Shown here: positions 1-8,407 of the stretch, one piece after another | Layout of the letters: each line of letters starts with the position of its first letter | Position numbering within the stretch: the first letter of the stretch is position 1 | Notes under the pieces: generated by a model | Told to the model about the DNA's origin: nothing | Databases searched by the model: none | The model's input: only the letters and a program-made list of their open reading frames with translations | Source of the DNA: Nocardioides allogilvus | GTDB taxonomy: Bacteria; Actinomycetota; Actinomycetes; Propionibacteriales; Nocardioidaceae | Direction of reading: 5' to 3' | NCBI RefSeq assembly: GCF_003047285.1 | Contig: NZ_PZYX01000009.1 | Span: 1 to 64,000, forward strand | DNA: 64,000 nucleotides | Program-made: the position numbers and the translations under genes

Positions 1-70
1 CAACCCCAACCAAAAGGCCAGAATCAAGTCACGGTGACGGGGCAAAACAAACTAATTCGTCGACTATGAC

Positions 71-90
71 ACACTGTTGAGTTCTCAAAC
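71..90 (-). promoter_or_regulatory. rRNA operon leader element (rrn runs off the left edge)
   Basis: On the minus strand this reads GTTTGAGAACTCAACAGTGT. The core GAGAACTCAACAG is the leader sequence found just upstream of 16S rRNA genes in many Actinobacteria. It lies downstream of two promoter-like sequences on the same strand and downstream of tyrS, an arrangement often seen in this phylum. The 16S rRNA itself should begin just beyond base 1 and is not in the window. The element is seen; its link to an rRNA operon is inference from the family pattern. Confidence 0.75.
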
Positions 91-149
91 ATCAGGCGCA
101 CACCGCGCTAATTCACTTTCGTGACTTCGCTGCGGCAGCTGATGGTCGT

Positions 150-179
150 ACTGTATGAGGCGTGTTTCCTCAGGAGCAA
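150..179 (-). promoter_or_regulatory. Promoter, proximal rrn promoter
   Basis: Minus-strand hexamers TTGCTC (174-179) and TACAGT (150-155) are separated by 18 nt, close to the SigA/HrdB consensus. It sits about 60 nt upstream of the conserved rrn leader element, so it is likely one of two tandem rRNA promoters. No experimental start site is available. Confidence 0.45.
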
Positions 180-317
180 GTCCTGGGCCTTTCGCACCTC
201 GCCCCTCTCAGCGTCTCGAACCTGCAAGGCTCGAAGTGGTGAGAGAGAGTGGCCGACTCGGGAGCCGGAAGCCCGGCCTTCTGGCCTTGCTTCCCGCCGC
301 ACCCGGCGACAAAGAGA

Positions 318-346
318 ACATTAGGCAGATGCCGGCGATCTTGCAA
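318..346 (-). promoter_or_regulatory. Promoter, distal rrn promoter
   Basis: Minus-strand TTGCAA (341-346) and TAATGT (318-323) are separated by exactly 17 nt. This lies between the 3' end of the alpha-hydroxyacid oxidase gene and the rrn leader, consistent with tandem promoters for the rRNA operon. The match is by eye. Confidence 0.5.
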
Positions 347-421
347 ATCCAAATGGTGTGACGGCGGCCACAGAGGGTTGCGAAACGCTGTTTGTGCAGG
401 TCAGCGGCCTGCGAGCGACTT

Positions 422-1450
422 TCAGGGCGTGGCCAGCCCGTGCGTGTCGCCCGGTGTCACGGCGCCGGCCAGGCGCATCGCCTCGCTCAGCTCGGTGCGG
501 AGCTCGGCGTGCCAGCGGCGTACGCCCCCGTCTCCCTCTGCCAGCGCGAGCAGGGGCTGGCGCCCGAGGAGGACCGCGTCGGCACCCAGGGCCAGGGCGG
601 CCAGCACGTCGAGGCCCGAGCGGACTCCCCCGTCGACGTAGACCTGGACCGACTCCCCCACTGCCTCTCGCACCCGTGGGAGTGCCGTCGCCGTGGAGAC
701 GACCCGGTCGAGCTGGCGCCCCCCGTGGTTGGAGACCCAGACGGCGGCGGCGCCGGCGTCGACGCACATCCGCGCGTCCGCTCCCCTGAGGACTCCCTTG
801 ACCACGACGGGCAGGCCGGTCAGCTCTCCGAGGTGGGCGAGGTCGGCGGGGCCGAGGTCGGTCGCCTTCTCCGCACCCGGCTGGTCGGCGTAGTCCGCAT
901 CGAAGTTGACGCGCAGGTGCTCGCTCGGCACCAGCTCGAAGATCGAGCGGCCACTCTCGGTGATCTTGGTGCCGACCACTGGTGTGTCGACGGTCAGCAC
1001 CACTGCCCTGGCGCCGGCCTCGACGGCTCGCTCCAGCAGGGGTTCCGCGAGACGACGGTCGCTGGGGAGGTAGGCCTGCAGCCACCAGTCGACCCCGGTG
1101 GCACCGATCTCCTCGAACCTGGTGCCGGCATTGCTCGAGACCACCAGCAGGGAGCCGGCCTCCGCACACGCGCGCGCCATCGCCACCTCGCCGTCGGGAT
1201 GGACCGAGCGCTGCAGCGTCGTCGGCGCCACTCCCCACGGCACCTGGTAGGTGGTGTCGAGCAGCCGCGTCGTCAGGTCGATGTGCGTGACGTCGCGCAG
1301 CACGCGCGGGACGAGCCGGACACCGGCCCAGGCGTGCGGCGCCTCCGCGGTGGACACCGAGGCGCCCGCGCCCTGCAGGACGTACTCGAGGATGTGCGCG
1401 GGCACGTGGTGCCGCGCTCGCTCCTCGAGTCCGTCCAGCCAGCGCGTCAT
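422..1450 (-). CDS. FMN-dependent alpha-hydroxyacid oxidase/dehydrogenase
   Basis: A 342-residue TIM-barrel flavoprotein of the lactate/glycolate oxidase family, which oxidises 2-hydroxyacids using FMN. The signature is clear: catalytic Lys in VVVKG (about K218), the active-site His and Arg in SNHGGRQLD (about H242 and R245), and the phosphate-binding VDGGVRSG and ALGADAVLLGR segments. The ATG at 1450 was chosen because it follows the tyrS stop by 5 nt and removes 20 unrelated residues of a longer reading frame. Cotranscription with tyrS is likely. Substrate cannot be assigned: lactate, glycolate, mandelate or a mycofactocin-type substrate are all possible. Confidence 0.85.
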   Translation of the reverse strand: MTRWLDGLEERARHHVPAHILEYVLQGAGASVSTAEAPHAWAGVRLVPRVLRDVTHIDLTTRLLDTTYQVPWGVAPTTLQRSVHPDGEVAMARACAEAGSLLVVSSNAGTRFEEIGATGVDWWLQAYLPSDRRLAEPLLERAVEAGARAVVLTVDTPVVGTKITESGRSIFELVPSEHLRVNFDADYADQPGAEKATDLGPADLAHLGELTGLPVVVKGVLRGADARMCVDAGAAAVWVSNHGGRQLDRVVSTATALPRVREAVGESVQVYVDGGVRSGLDVLAALALGADAVLLGRQPLLALAEGDGGVRRWHAELRTELSEAMRLAGAVTPGDTHGLATP

Positions 1451-1455
1451 CGGCG

Positions 1456-2721
1456 TCAGCTGACCTCGACGCCCGCGAAGTTCTTCTTGCCGCGGCGCAG
1501 CACGAGCCACGACCCGCCGAGCAGGTCGCCCTCGGTGGGCACGAGGTCGGGGTCCTCGATGCGGGTGTTGTTGAGGTAGGCGCCGCCCTCCGAGACGGTC
1601 CGGCGGGCCTCGCCCTTGCTCTTGGCGAGCCCGGCCTCGACGAACAGGTCGACCACCGACGGCAGCTCGTCACGCTTGAGCGACGCGCTGCCGGCCTCGC
1701 CGAGGGCTGCGGCGAGCGTGGAGGCGCTCAGCGCGTGCAGGTCGCCGCCCCCGAACAGCGCGCTGGCCGCGGCCTTGGCCTGCTCGGTCTCGTCGGCCCC
1801 GTGCACCAGCGTCGTGACCTCGTCGGCCAGCCGCTTCTGGGCGGCCCGCAGGAACGGCTTCTCCGCCGTCTGGGCCTCGAGGTCCTCGATCTCGTCGCGC
1901 GTCAGGAAGGTGAAGATCTTGAGCATCTCCACGACCTTCTCGTCCTCGACGTTGAGCCAGAACTGGTGGAAGGCGTAGGGCGACATCATCTCCGGGTCGA
2001 GCCACAGGGCCCCGCCCTCGGTCTTGCCGTACTTGGTGCCGTCGGCCTTGGTGACGAGCGGCGTCGCGAACGCGTGTGCCTGGCCGCTGGTCGCGCGCCG
2101 GATCAGCTCGGCGCCGCCAGTGATGTTGCCCCACTGGTCGGATCCGCCGAACTGCAGCGTCACGCCGTGCTCGCGGTGCAGCGAGAGGAAGTCCATCGAC
2201 TGCAGCAGGACGTAGGAGAACTCGGTGTAGCTGATGCCCGACTCGAGGCGGCGCTTGACGGTGTCGCGCGCGAGCATGCGGTTGACCGGGAAGTGCTTGC
2301 CGATGTCGCGCAAGAAGTCGATGACCGACATGGACGCGGTCCAGTCGTAGTTGTTGACCACCGTGGCCGCGTTGGCGCCGTCGAACACGACGAAGCCGGA
2401 CACCTGGCGGCGTACGCGCTCGGTCCAGTCCTTGACGATGTCGAGGCTGTTGAGGGAGCGCTCCCCGGAGTCCTTCGGATCGCCGATCATCCCGGTGGCG
2501 CCGCCGACGAGGATGTACGGCGTGTGGCCGGCGTCCTGCAGGCGGCGGGCGGTGATCAGCTGGACGAGGTTGCCCATGTGCAGGCTCGGCGCGGTCGGGT
2601 CGAAGCCGACATAGAAGCGAACACTCCCGGCACCCAGGGCTTCGCGGAGCTCGGCCGGGTCGGTCGAGTGGGCGACGAGGCCGCGCCACACGAGTTCGTC
2701 GAGAACGTTCGGGGTTGACAC
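1456..2721 (-). CDS. tyrS: Tyrosyl-tRNA synthetase
   Basis: A 421-residue class I aminoacyl-tRNA synthetase that charges tRNA-Tyr in the cytoplasm. The HIGH-type motif is HMGN (about residues 48-51), the tyrosine pocket motif GGSDQWGN is present, the KMSKS equivalent reads KYGKT, and a C-terminal S4-like RNA-binding domain ends the protein (SEGGAYLNNTRI). Length matches bacterial TyrRS. The GTG start at 2721 is preceded by GGAAGGA at good spacing; a longer upstream frame overlaps the divergent kinase gene and is not credible. It lies upstream of an rRNA operon, an arrangement common in Actinobacteria. Confidence 0.97.
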   Translation of the reverse strand: MSTPNVLDELVWRGLVAHSTDPAELREALGAGSVRFYVGFDPTAPSLHMGNLVQLITARRLQDAGHTPYILVGGATGMIGDPKDSGERSLNSLDIVKDWTERVRRQVSGFVVFDGANAATVVNNYDWTASMSVIDFLRDIGKHFPVNRMLARDTVKRRLESGISYTEFSYVLLQSMDFLSLHREHGVTLQFGGSDQWGNITGGAELIRRATSGQAHAFATPLVTKADGTKYGKTEGGALWLDPEMMSPYAFHQFWLNVEDEKVVEMLKIFTFLTRDEIEDLEAQTAEKPFLRAAQKRLADEVTTLVHGADETEQAKAAASALFGGGDLHALSASTLAAALGEAGSASLKRDELPSVVDLFVEAGLAKSKGEARRTVSEGGAYLNNTRIEDPDLVPTEGDLLGGSWLVLRRGKKNFAGVEVS

Positions 2722-2841
2722 GCTGGTCCTTCCGGTGGGGATCTGCCGAGTGCGCTGGCGGCCCAAGCCTGCCAGATGGCCACCGCGCCTAGCATGTGAG
2801 ATCTCCCGACGCGGGGATCCACCCGACCGAAAGGCACGACG

Positions 2842-4233
2842 TTGATCGCAGGCAGGTACACGCTCGGTCGCGAGCTGGGTCGCGGCGGGATGGGCGCCGT
2901 CTACCTCGCGCGCGACGAGGTGCTCGGCCGGGAGGTCGCTCTCAAGCGCATCGGCATGCTGCCCGGCGAGAGCAGTCCCGACCTCGCCCGCGCCGAACGC
3001 GAGGCCCGACTGGCGGCCATGCTCAACCACCCGCACGTGGTCTCGGTCTTCGACGTGGTCGCGGACCAGGACCACCAGTGGCTGGTGATGGAGTACGTCG
3101 AGGGCGAGTCGCTCGCCGAGAGGATCCGCACGGGTGGCGGGCTCGACCACGCCGAAGCGGCCCAGGTCATGTGGCAGGTGGCCGACGGCCTCGCCTCCGC
3201 GCACCAGGCGGGCATCACGCACCGCGACGTCAAGCCCTCCAACATCCTCCTCACCACCGACGGGCAGGCGAAGCTGACCGACTTCGGCATCGCCCGGTCG
3301 CAGGCAGACGTCAGCCTCACCCAGACCGGTCTGGTCACCGGCTCACCGGCCTACCTCGCACCGGAGGTCGCCTCGGGCAGCGGCGCCGGCGCGGCCAGCG
3401 ACGTCTGGTCGCTGGGAGCGACGCTCTTCCACGTGCTGACCGGCAGGCCGCCGTACGACGTGAGCGCCAACATGATCGGCGGGCTCTACAAGATCGTGCA
3501 CGAGGAGCCGCCGCGGCTGGCCGACGCAGGTGCGTTCGAGGAGCTGCTGCGCGTGACGATGGCCAAGGACCCGGCGCAGCGCTGGCCGATGGAACGCGTC
3601 CGGGACCGGCTGGCCCAGATCCGCAGGGACCCTGCTGCCGTCGGCGTGACATCGACCCAGGTGCTGGCCGGCGAGCAGGCGCCGGCGACCGAGGTGCTGG
3701 CGCCCATCGCCCCGGCGGGGCCAGCGGGGCCGGCGGAACCCACGGACGACAAGCGCGGCGCGCCCTGGCTGTGGCTGGCGGGGCTCGGCGCGGCCCTGGT
3801 CGCGGTCGTCCTGGCGCTGACGCTGACCGGGGACGACACGCCGGAGCCGACCGCCGGCGAGCCGACGAGCGACTCGCCATCCAGCCGCCCGACGAGCGAC
3901 TCGCCCACCACCACGAGCCCGACCGTCGACACCCGCGCGGAGGTCACGGACTTCATCACGACCTACCTCGCCACCGTGACCACCGACCGACGGGCTGCCT
4001 TCGCGATGCTGACGCCCGGCTTCCAGGCCGACTCGGGCGGGTTCGGGAGCTACTCAGGCTTCTGGCGGACCATCGAGTCGGCCACCCCGAGCGACATCGA
4101 GGTGGACCCGGAGGCGCTGACCGTCTCCTACGACGTCGCCTATCGCACGACCGACGGTGACGACACCAGCGACTCGGTGAACCTCCGGCTCCAGCGCTCG
4201 GGGGACGGCTACCTCATCGCCGGCGAGAGCTGA
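2842..4233 (+). CDS. Membrane-anchored Ser/Thr protein kinase (PknB-like)
   Basis: A 463-residue eukaryotic-type kinase. The Gly-rich loop GRGGMG (13-18), the lysine of VALK (K35), the catalytic HRDVKPSN (127-134), DFG (147-149) and APE (173-175) are all intact, so it should be active. A Pro/Ala linker is followed by one transmembrane helix (about 307-330), then a Thr/Ser/Pro-rich stretch and a roughly 100-residue outer domain with no PASTA repeats. The outer domain resembles small NTF2-like sensor folds, but this is a guess. The TTG start at 2842 follows a GAAAGG sequence. It is divergent from tyrS with about 120 nt between them. Confidence 0.92.
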   Translation: MIAGRYTLGRELGRGGMGAVYLARDEVLGREVALKRIGMLPGESSPDLARAEREARLAAMLNHPHVVSVFDVVADQDHQWLVMEYVEGESLAERIRTGGGLDHAEAAQVMWQVADGLASAHQAGITHRDVKPSNILLTTDGQAKLTDFGIARSQADVSLTQTGLVTGSPAYLAPEVASGSGAGAASDVWSLGATLFHVLTGRPPYDVSANMIGGLYKIVHEEPPRLADAGAFEELLRVTMAKDPAQRWPMERVRDRLAQIRRDPAAVGVTSTQVLAGEQAPATEVLAPIAPAGPAGPAEPTDDKRGAPWLWLAGLGAALVAVVLALTLTGDDTPEPTAGEPTSDSPSSRPTSDSPTTTSPTVDTRAEVTDFITTYLATVTTDRRAAFAMLTPGFQADSGGFGSYSGFWRTIESATPSDIEVDPEALTVSYDVAYRTTDGDDTSDSVNLRLQRSGDGYLIAGES

Positions 4234-4239
4234 CGCGGG

Positions 4240-5412
4240 TCACGCCGACGCCACCCGCTCGGGTTGTTGCGAGAGCAGCCGACGATAGTGCGGCAGCCGT
4301 CCGGGCGCATCGATGAGCAGCACGCCGCTGAGGCCTTCCGCGTCGTGGTAGCCGACGACGGCTGACTCGTGGAGCGAACCTTCGAGGACGCGCAGGTCGG
4401 CGGTCGGCGAGAGACGACCGAGCCCGTGCAGCCTGACGCCGACCTGGTCGCTCCACCAGGTCGGCACGTGTCGGAACGCGTGGAGCGGGGTGGTCCCTCG
4501 GAGCCGGCGTGCGAGAGCACGACCGGCGTGCCGGCCGGTCTCGCTCGCGCGCGCCCAGTGCTCGGCCCGTCCGTCGGGGAGGCGCGCGACGTCACCGCAC
4601 GCCACCGCCTCCGGGTGACCCTGGACGAACAGGTCGGCCTCGCAGGGAACGCCGTCGGCCACGTCGAGACGGTGGCCCACGAGCCAGCCGAGGTCGGGCA
4701 CGCTTCCGACCGCCTCGATCACCAGGTCCGCCGCCAGGTGCCGACCGGAGCTGAGCAGCAGCCCGTCGACCCGACCGATCCCCGTGTAGGCGCACACGCT
4801 CTCGTCCGGGTGCACCCGGGTGCCCTCGGCGCGATGGCGCCGCATCAGCTCGGTGCCGACGGTCTCGCCGGCGACAGCCCGCAGCGGCACGGGTTCGGGT
4901 CCGAGCACCAGGTCGACGTGGGCTCCAAGCCGGCACAGCGTCGAGGACAGCTCGCAGCCGAGGACACCGCCGCCCACCACGGTCACCCGCGACGCAGCAC
5001 CGAGCGCTCGCCGTACAGCCAGCACGTCGTCCATCGTCCGGACCGTGAACCGGCCAGCCGTCGGGCCGGGGACGAGCAGGCGCCGGGGGCGGATGCCGCT
5101 CGCGATCACCAGACCGGTGTAGGCGAAGGCGTCCCCGTCCTCCAGCCGCAGCGTCCGGTCGGTCAGGTGGGCGGCAGCGACGCGGCTCGCGGTGCGCCAG
5201 ACGACGCGCGGGTCCTCCGCCACCCGATAGCCCAGCCGCGCGACATCGCCGTCGTCGAGGAGGTCCTTGGAGAGCGCCGGACGGTTGTACGGCGGGTGCG
5301 GCTCGTCGCCGAAGACCAGGACCCGCCCCGGGTGGTCCTCCCGCAGCAGTCCTTCGACGGCACGCAGGCCCGCGAGGCCGGCGCCGACGACCACGACGGG
5401 GTCGTCAGGCAT
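4240..5412 (-). CDS. FAD-dependent ferredoxin reductase
   Basis: A 390-residue pyridine-nucleotide-disulfide oxidoreductase-fold protein of the putidaredoxin/rhodocoxin reductase type. It has an N-terminal FAD dinucleotide fold (VVVGAGLAGL), the proline-rich NRPALSKDLL motif characteristic of this group, an NAD-binding second fold (VTVVGGGVLGCELSSTL) and the FAD motif ending VACGDVARL. It should pass electrons from NADH to the neighbouring 3Fe-4S ferredoxin, whose stop codon it overlaps by 8 nt. No cytochrome P450 or other terminal oxygenase is adjacent, so the final acceptor is unknown. A convergent kinase gene ends 6 nt from its stop codon. Confidence 0.9.
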   Translation of the reverse strand: MPDDPVVVVGAGLAGLRAVEGLLREDHPGRVLVFGDEPHPPYNRPALSKDLLDDGDVARLGYRVAEDPRVVWRTASRVAAAHLTDRTLRLEDGDAFAYTGLVIASGIRPRRLLVPGPTAGRFTVRTMDDVLAVRRALGAASRVTVVGGGVLGCELSSTLCRLGAHVDLVLGPEPVPLRAVAGETVGTELMRRHRAEGTRVHPDESVCAYTGIGRVDGLLLSSGRHLAADLVIEAVGSVPDLGWLVGHRLDVADGVPCEADLFVQGHPEAVACGDVARLPDGRAEHWARASETGRHAGRALARRLRGTTPLHAFRHVPTWWSDQVGVRLHGLGRLSPTADLRVLEGSLHESAVVGYHDAEGLSGVLLIDAPGRLPHYRRLLSQQPERVASA

Positions 5413-5626
5413 CGTCGTCGAGCAGGTCGATGGCCTGCGCCGGGCAGGCGAAGACCGCCTCCTCGATCTCGTCGCGGAGTGACGCGGGGAGGGGCTCGGA
5501 GACGAACTGCTGCAGGCCGGGCTTGCGCACGGCCAACCGTCCTCGACCGTCGAGGTCGAACGCCGAGGAGGTGAAGGCGCAGTGTCCGTGGTCCTGGCAC
5601 TGGCGCAGATCGATGGCGAACCTCAT
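5405..5626 (-). CDS. 3Fe-4S ferredoxin
   Basis: A 73-residue soluble ferredoxin. Cysteines C10 and C16 (CQDHGHC, a Cx5C spacing) and C61 followed by proline (ACPAQAI) give the three ligands of a 3Fe-4S cluster; the fourth ligand position of a 4Fe-4S cluster is occupied by histidine (H14). This is the type that serves actinobacterial cytochromes P450. The ATG at 5626 follows GGAAGGA; a 17-residue longer frame exists but lacks a ribosome binding site. It overlaps the reductase gene and is probably cotranscribed with it. Confidence 0.88.
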   Translation of the reverse strand: MRFAIDLRQCQDHGHCAFTSSAFDLDGRGRLAVRKPGLQQFVSEPLPASLRDEIEEAVFACPAQAIDLLDDDA

Positions 5627-5783
5627 CGGGCGTCCTTCCGGTTGGTGAAGTGGGTGTTCGTCCATGGCACCCCACACCGCCCTGGTCCGCCACGCCCACG
5701 CGCAGGTCAGGGTCTGGGATGGCAGACACTTCCCCGTCGGGCGGCCACTGGCGCACGGGGAGCCGCCCGTAGGTTCAGGTCAC

Positions 5784-6536
5784 ATGAGAGAGGTCCCGGC
5801 CGCGGCCCACACCCTGGCCATCCTGCGCTACCTGGCTTCCCAGCCGAGCCCGGTCTCGGCGGCGACGCTCGCCACGAGGACGGGGCTGCCCAGGTCCACG
5901 ACCTATCAGCTGCTCGCCACCATGGAGGCTCAGGGCTTCGTCGTCCACTATCTCGAGGAACGCCGCTTCGGCCTGGGAGTCGCTGCCTACGAGCTGGGCG
6001 CGGGCTACACCCGACAGCTTCCCCTGCAGCGCGTGGCCCGACTGCCGGTGGCGGCGCTGCGCGACCTCGTCGGGCACACGGTGCACCTCTCGGTGATCCA
6101 CGGCCGCGACGTGGTCTACGTCCTGGAGGAACAGGGTCCGGAGAAGCGCCCGCTGGTGACGGGCGTGGGCGTGCGGCTGCCGGCGGTGCGCACTGCCAGC
6201 GGGCGATCGATGTTGGCACGGATGTCCGCTGCCCAGGTCAGGGCACTGCTCACGGCCCATCCCGGCCTGGACCGTGGCGAGGGACGGGCTCGTCTGGCGG
6301 AGCTGCGCGAGCTGCTGCGCAAGGTGCGTCAGGACGGCTATGCCGTCGAGGACGGAGAGGTGACGCCCGACCTGTCGTCGGTCGCGGTGGCGGTCACCGA
6401 TCATCAGCAGCACCCGATCGCCAGTGTGGCGATCACGTTCCCGACCGAGCAGTCGGCCGAGGTGCCCGTGCTCGTGGAGCAGGCCCGCCGGACTGCGGAC
6501 GAGCTCAGCCGTCGGATCGGTCGACGTCAGGACTGA
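5784..6536 (+). CDS. IclR-family transcriptional regulator
   Basis: A 250-residue regulator with an N-terminal winged helix-turn-helix (about residues 5-60, containing TRTGLPRSTTYQLL) and a C-terminal IclR effector domain (LSVIHGRDVVYV). IclR proteins bind small aromatic or organic acids. It is divergent from the ferredoxin and ferredoxin reductase genes with about 160 nt between the start codons, so it probably controls them as well as itself. The ATG at 5784 is chosen because the extra 40 residues of a longer frame are unlike protein and overlap the ferredoxin promoter region. Confidence 0.85.
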   Translation: MREVPAAAHTLAILRYLASQPSPVSAATLATRTGLPRSTTYQLLATMEAQGFVVHYLEERRFGLGVAAYELGAGYTRQLPLQRVARLPVAALRDLVGHTVHLSVIHGRDVVYVLEEQGPEKRPLVTGVGVRLPAVRTASGRSMLARMSAAQVRALLTAHPGLDRGEGRARLAELRELLRKVRQDGYAVEDGEVTPDLSSVAVAVTDHQQHPIASVAITFPTEQSAEVPVLVEQARRTADELSRRIGRRQD

Positions 6537-6552
6537 GCGCGGGTCCCAGTCC

Positions 6553-6882
6553 TCACAGCACAGACTCGATGCGCAGCACGAGGACCACGAGCGCCGCGCT
6601 CGCGACGGCCGCGGTCAGGGGACGGCCCCGCGGGTCGTCGCCGGCACCGAGCATCAGCGCTGGCAGGAGCAGGGCCCCGGCCGCGAGGTAGCCGACCTGC
6701 ACCGCGGTCGGTGATCCGTCGAGGGCGAGCAGCCGGGTCCCGACCAGCGCCAGCATGGCCAGCTCGAGGGCGAGCAGCCCCCAGCCCAGCGAACCGCCGC
6801 TCGTGCCACGGATCGCGACCAGCAACGACCATCCCGCGACCAGCACAGCGAAGGTCGCTGCTCCGGCCGCGACCCCGGTCAT
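6553..6882 (-). CDS. Small hydrophobic membrane protein
   Basis: A 109-residue protein with four predicted membrane segments, alternating Ala/Leu/Val-rich stretches separated by short loops such as GDDPRGRPLT. Its ATG (6880-6882) overlaps the stop codon of the upstream PepSY gene as ATGA, so translation is almost certainly coupled to it. No family is recognised with confidence. Its role is probably linked to that of the PepSY protein, but this is context only. Confidence 0.7.
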   Translation of the reverse strand: MTGVAAGAATFAVLVAGWSLLVAIRGTSGGSLGWGLLALELAMLALVGTRLLALDGSPTAVQVGYLAAGALLLPALMLGAGDDPRGRPLTAAVASAALVVLVLRIESVL

Positions 6883-8135
6883 GCCGTCGCCCGCGCCCGG
6901 CGGGCACGACGCTTGCGCGCGCGGATTCCCCAGCTGATCAGACCGGTGGTGAACAGCACTGCCGGTGCGAGACCGAAGACCGCCCACAGGACGCGCGCCC
7001 ACGTCGGGACGTACCAGCCGAAGTGGCTGGGGTAGACGGCCTCCTCGTAGAACCGGTTCTGCACCGGGACGCCGTCACCGCTGTAGACGACCTTGGTGTG
7101 GGAGGGGTCGTACTTGTCGACGTAGACCCAGTCGTTGCCGTGCAGGATCGCGTTGTCGTACGGATCGACGCCACCGGCTCCGCTGATCTCGAACAGGTAG
7201 GCGGCCGCCGGGTCCTCGGGATCGGGAAGGGTGTGGTTGCTGATGTCGCCCGGGACGACCGTGAGCGCGGCGGCGCGTGCCTCGTCCAGGCCGATCGTCT
7301 CCGCGCCCGGCACGCTCGCGAAGTCCCAGCTGACCCGCCGCAGCTGGTCGGGCTCGCCGCCGGTGATCGTCATCAACCCCTGCTGGAGCTGGGGGAACTG
7401 AGCTGCGGCGCCGGTGAAGGCCCACATGAGCATGAACGGGACCGAGATGATGCCGACCACCTTGTGCACCTCGCGGTGACGCACGTAGCGCGCCGAGGAG
7501 CGCCGGATGCGGAACCCGCTGCCGATGCGCCGCAGCCCCGGCCACCACAGGTAGACGCCCGAGATGACGAGCAGCACCGCCAGGATGCCGACAACGCCGA
7601 CGATCGCGACGCCGCGGGTCGTGCCCTCGAGGCTGTCGACCCCGAGCGTCGGGATCGGTTCGCCGAGCCAGGGGACGTAGCCGGGGAACCTCGGGCTGGA
7701 GAGCCCGAACGCGTGCAGGTTCTCCATCAGGCCCGGGAACCCGCCGTAGTAGGAGCCTTCGCCCGTGATCTCGCCGCTGCCGGCATCCACCCCGTAGACC
7801 TGGTTGAGCCGCGAGTCCGTGACGAGGTAGACGCCCTCGTCGTCGATGACGTTGCCCGCGACGAACTCCGGGTGTGCCTCGTTGACGACCTCGAGCGCCT
7901 GCTGCGGCGTGAGCGGACTGTCACTGGAGGTGGCCTGGTAGATCTCCGGGTTGGAGACGCGGAAGATCTCGGAGCCGAACAGCAGCGGCACGCCCGAGGT
8001 CATGATCACGATCAGGAACCCGGCGACGACGATCGAGGTCCACCTGTGCGCGGCCGCCACGGCTGGCCGGACTCCGGGTCGTCGCCGGGGGCTGGCGGTC
8101 CCGGACTCAAGGCCTTGGACGAGGGTCTGGGCCAT
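6879..8135 (-). CDS. PepSY-associated transmembrane protein
   Basis: A 418-residue inner membrane protein of the PepSY_TM family. It has an N-terminal helix near residue 35 (WTSIVVAGFLIVIM), PepSY-like extracellular repeats (PLTPQQALEVVNEAHPEF and a second around GLDEARAAALTV), paired helices in the middle (VAIVGVVGILAVLLVISGVY and IISVPFMLMWAFTGA, the latter preceded by the HREVHKVVG segment), and a last helix near the C-terminus before an Arg-rich tail. Relatives are often iron-regulated and have been proposed as siderophore-linked reductases. It is coupled to the next small membrane gene. Confidence 0.85.
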   Translation of the reverse strand: MAQTLVQGLESGTASPRRRPGVRPAVAAAHRWTSIVVAGFLIVIMTSGVPLLFGSEIFRVSNPEIYQATSSDSPLTPQQALEVVNEAHPEFVAGNVIDDEGVYLVTDSRLNQVYGVDAGSGEITGEGSYYGGFPGLMENLHAFGLSSPRFPGYVPWLGEPIPTLGVDSLEGTTRGVAIVGVVGILAVLLVISGVYLWWPGLRRIGSGFRIRRSSARYVRHREVHKVVGIISVPFMLMWAFTGAAAQFPQLQQGLMTITGGEPDQLRRVSWDFASVPGAETIGLDEARAAALTVVPGDISNHTLPDPEDPAAAYLFEISGAGGVDPYDNAILHGNDWVYVDKYDPSHTKVVYSGDGVPVQNRFYEEAVYPSHFGWYVPTWARVLWAVFGLAPAVLFTTGLISWGIRARKRRARRARATA

Positions 8136-8262
8136 GGTGTCTCCTGTTGGTCTGCGGGGGTGTGGTGAAGCACAGCAGCGCGACCGGGCAGGAGATAGGC
8201 CTCACGACCACCTCGAGTCTGCAATCACAGACAGGCCGGGCGGAGCGACGCTTGGCCTCAGG

Positions 8263-8336
8263 TGGGGCGGGTGGGGCTCGAACCCACGACCCAAGGATTA
8301 TGAGTCCTCTGCTCTGACCGACTGAGCTACCGCCCC
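8263..8336 (-). tRNA. tRNA with CAU anticodon (elongator Met or Ile2)
   Basis: A complete 74-nt cloverleaf on the minus strand. The 7-bp acceptor stem (GGGGCGG/CCGCCCC) is perfect, the D stem is GCTC/GAGC, the anticodon loop is CTCATAA and the T arm is GTGGG-TTCGAGC-CCCAC. The discriminator is A and CCA is not encoded. A G1-C72 pair rules out initiator tRNA. CAU could be elongator methionine or an isoleucine tRNA modified to lysidine; I cannot separate these by eye. Confidence 0.95.
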
Positions 8337-8407
8337 CGAACGGGCCGCAGCCTACGCAATCACTCCATTCGCCGGACACCGCGGCCGGCGAGGGCGAGCA
8401 TGGGCCG

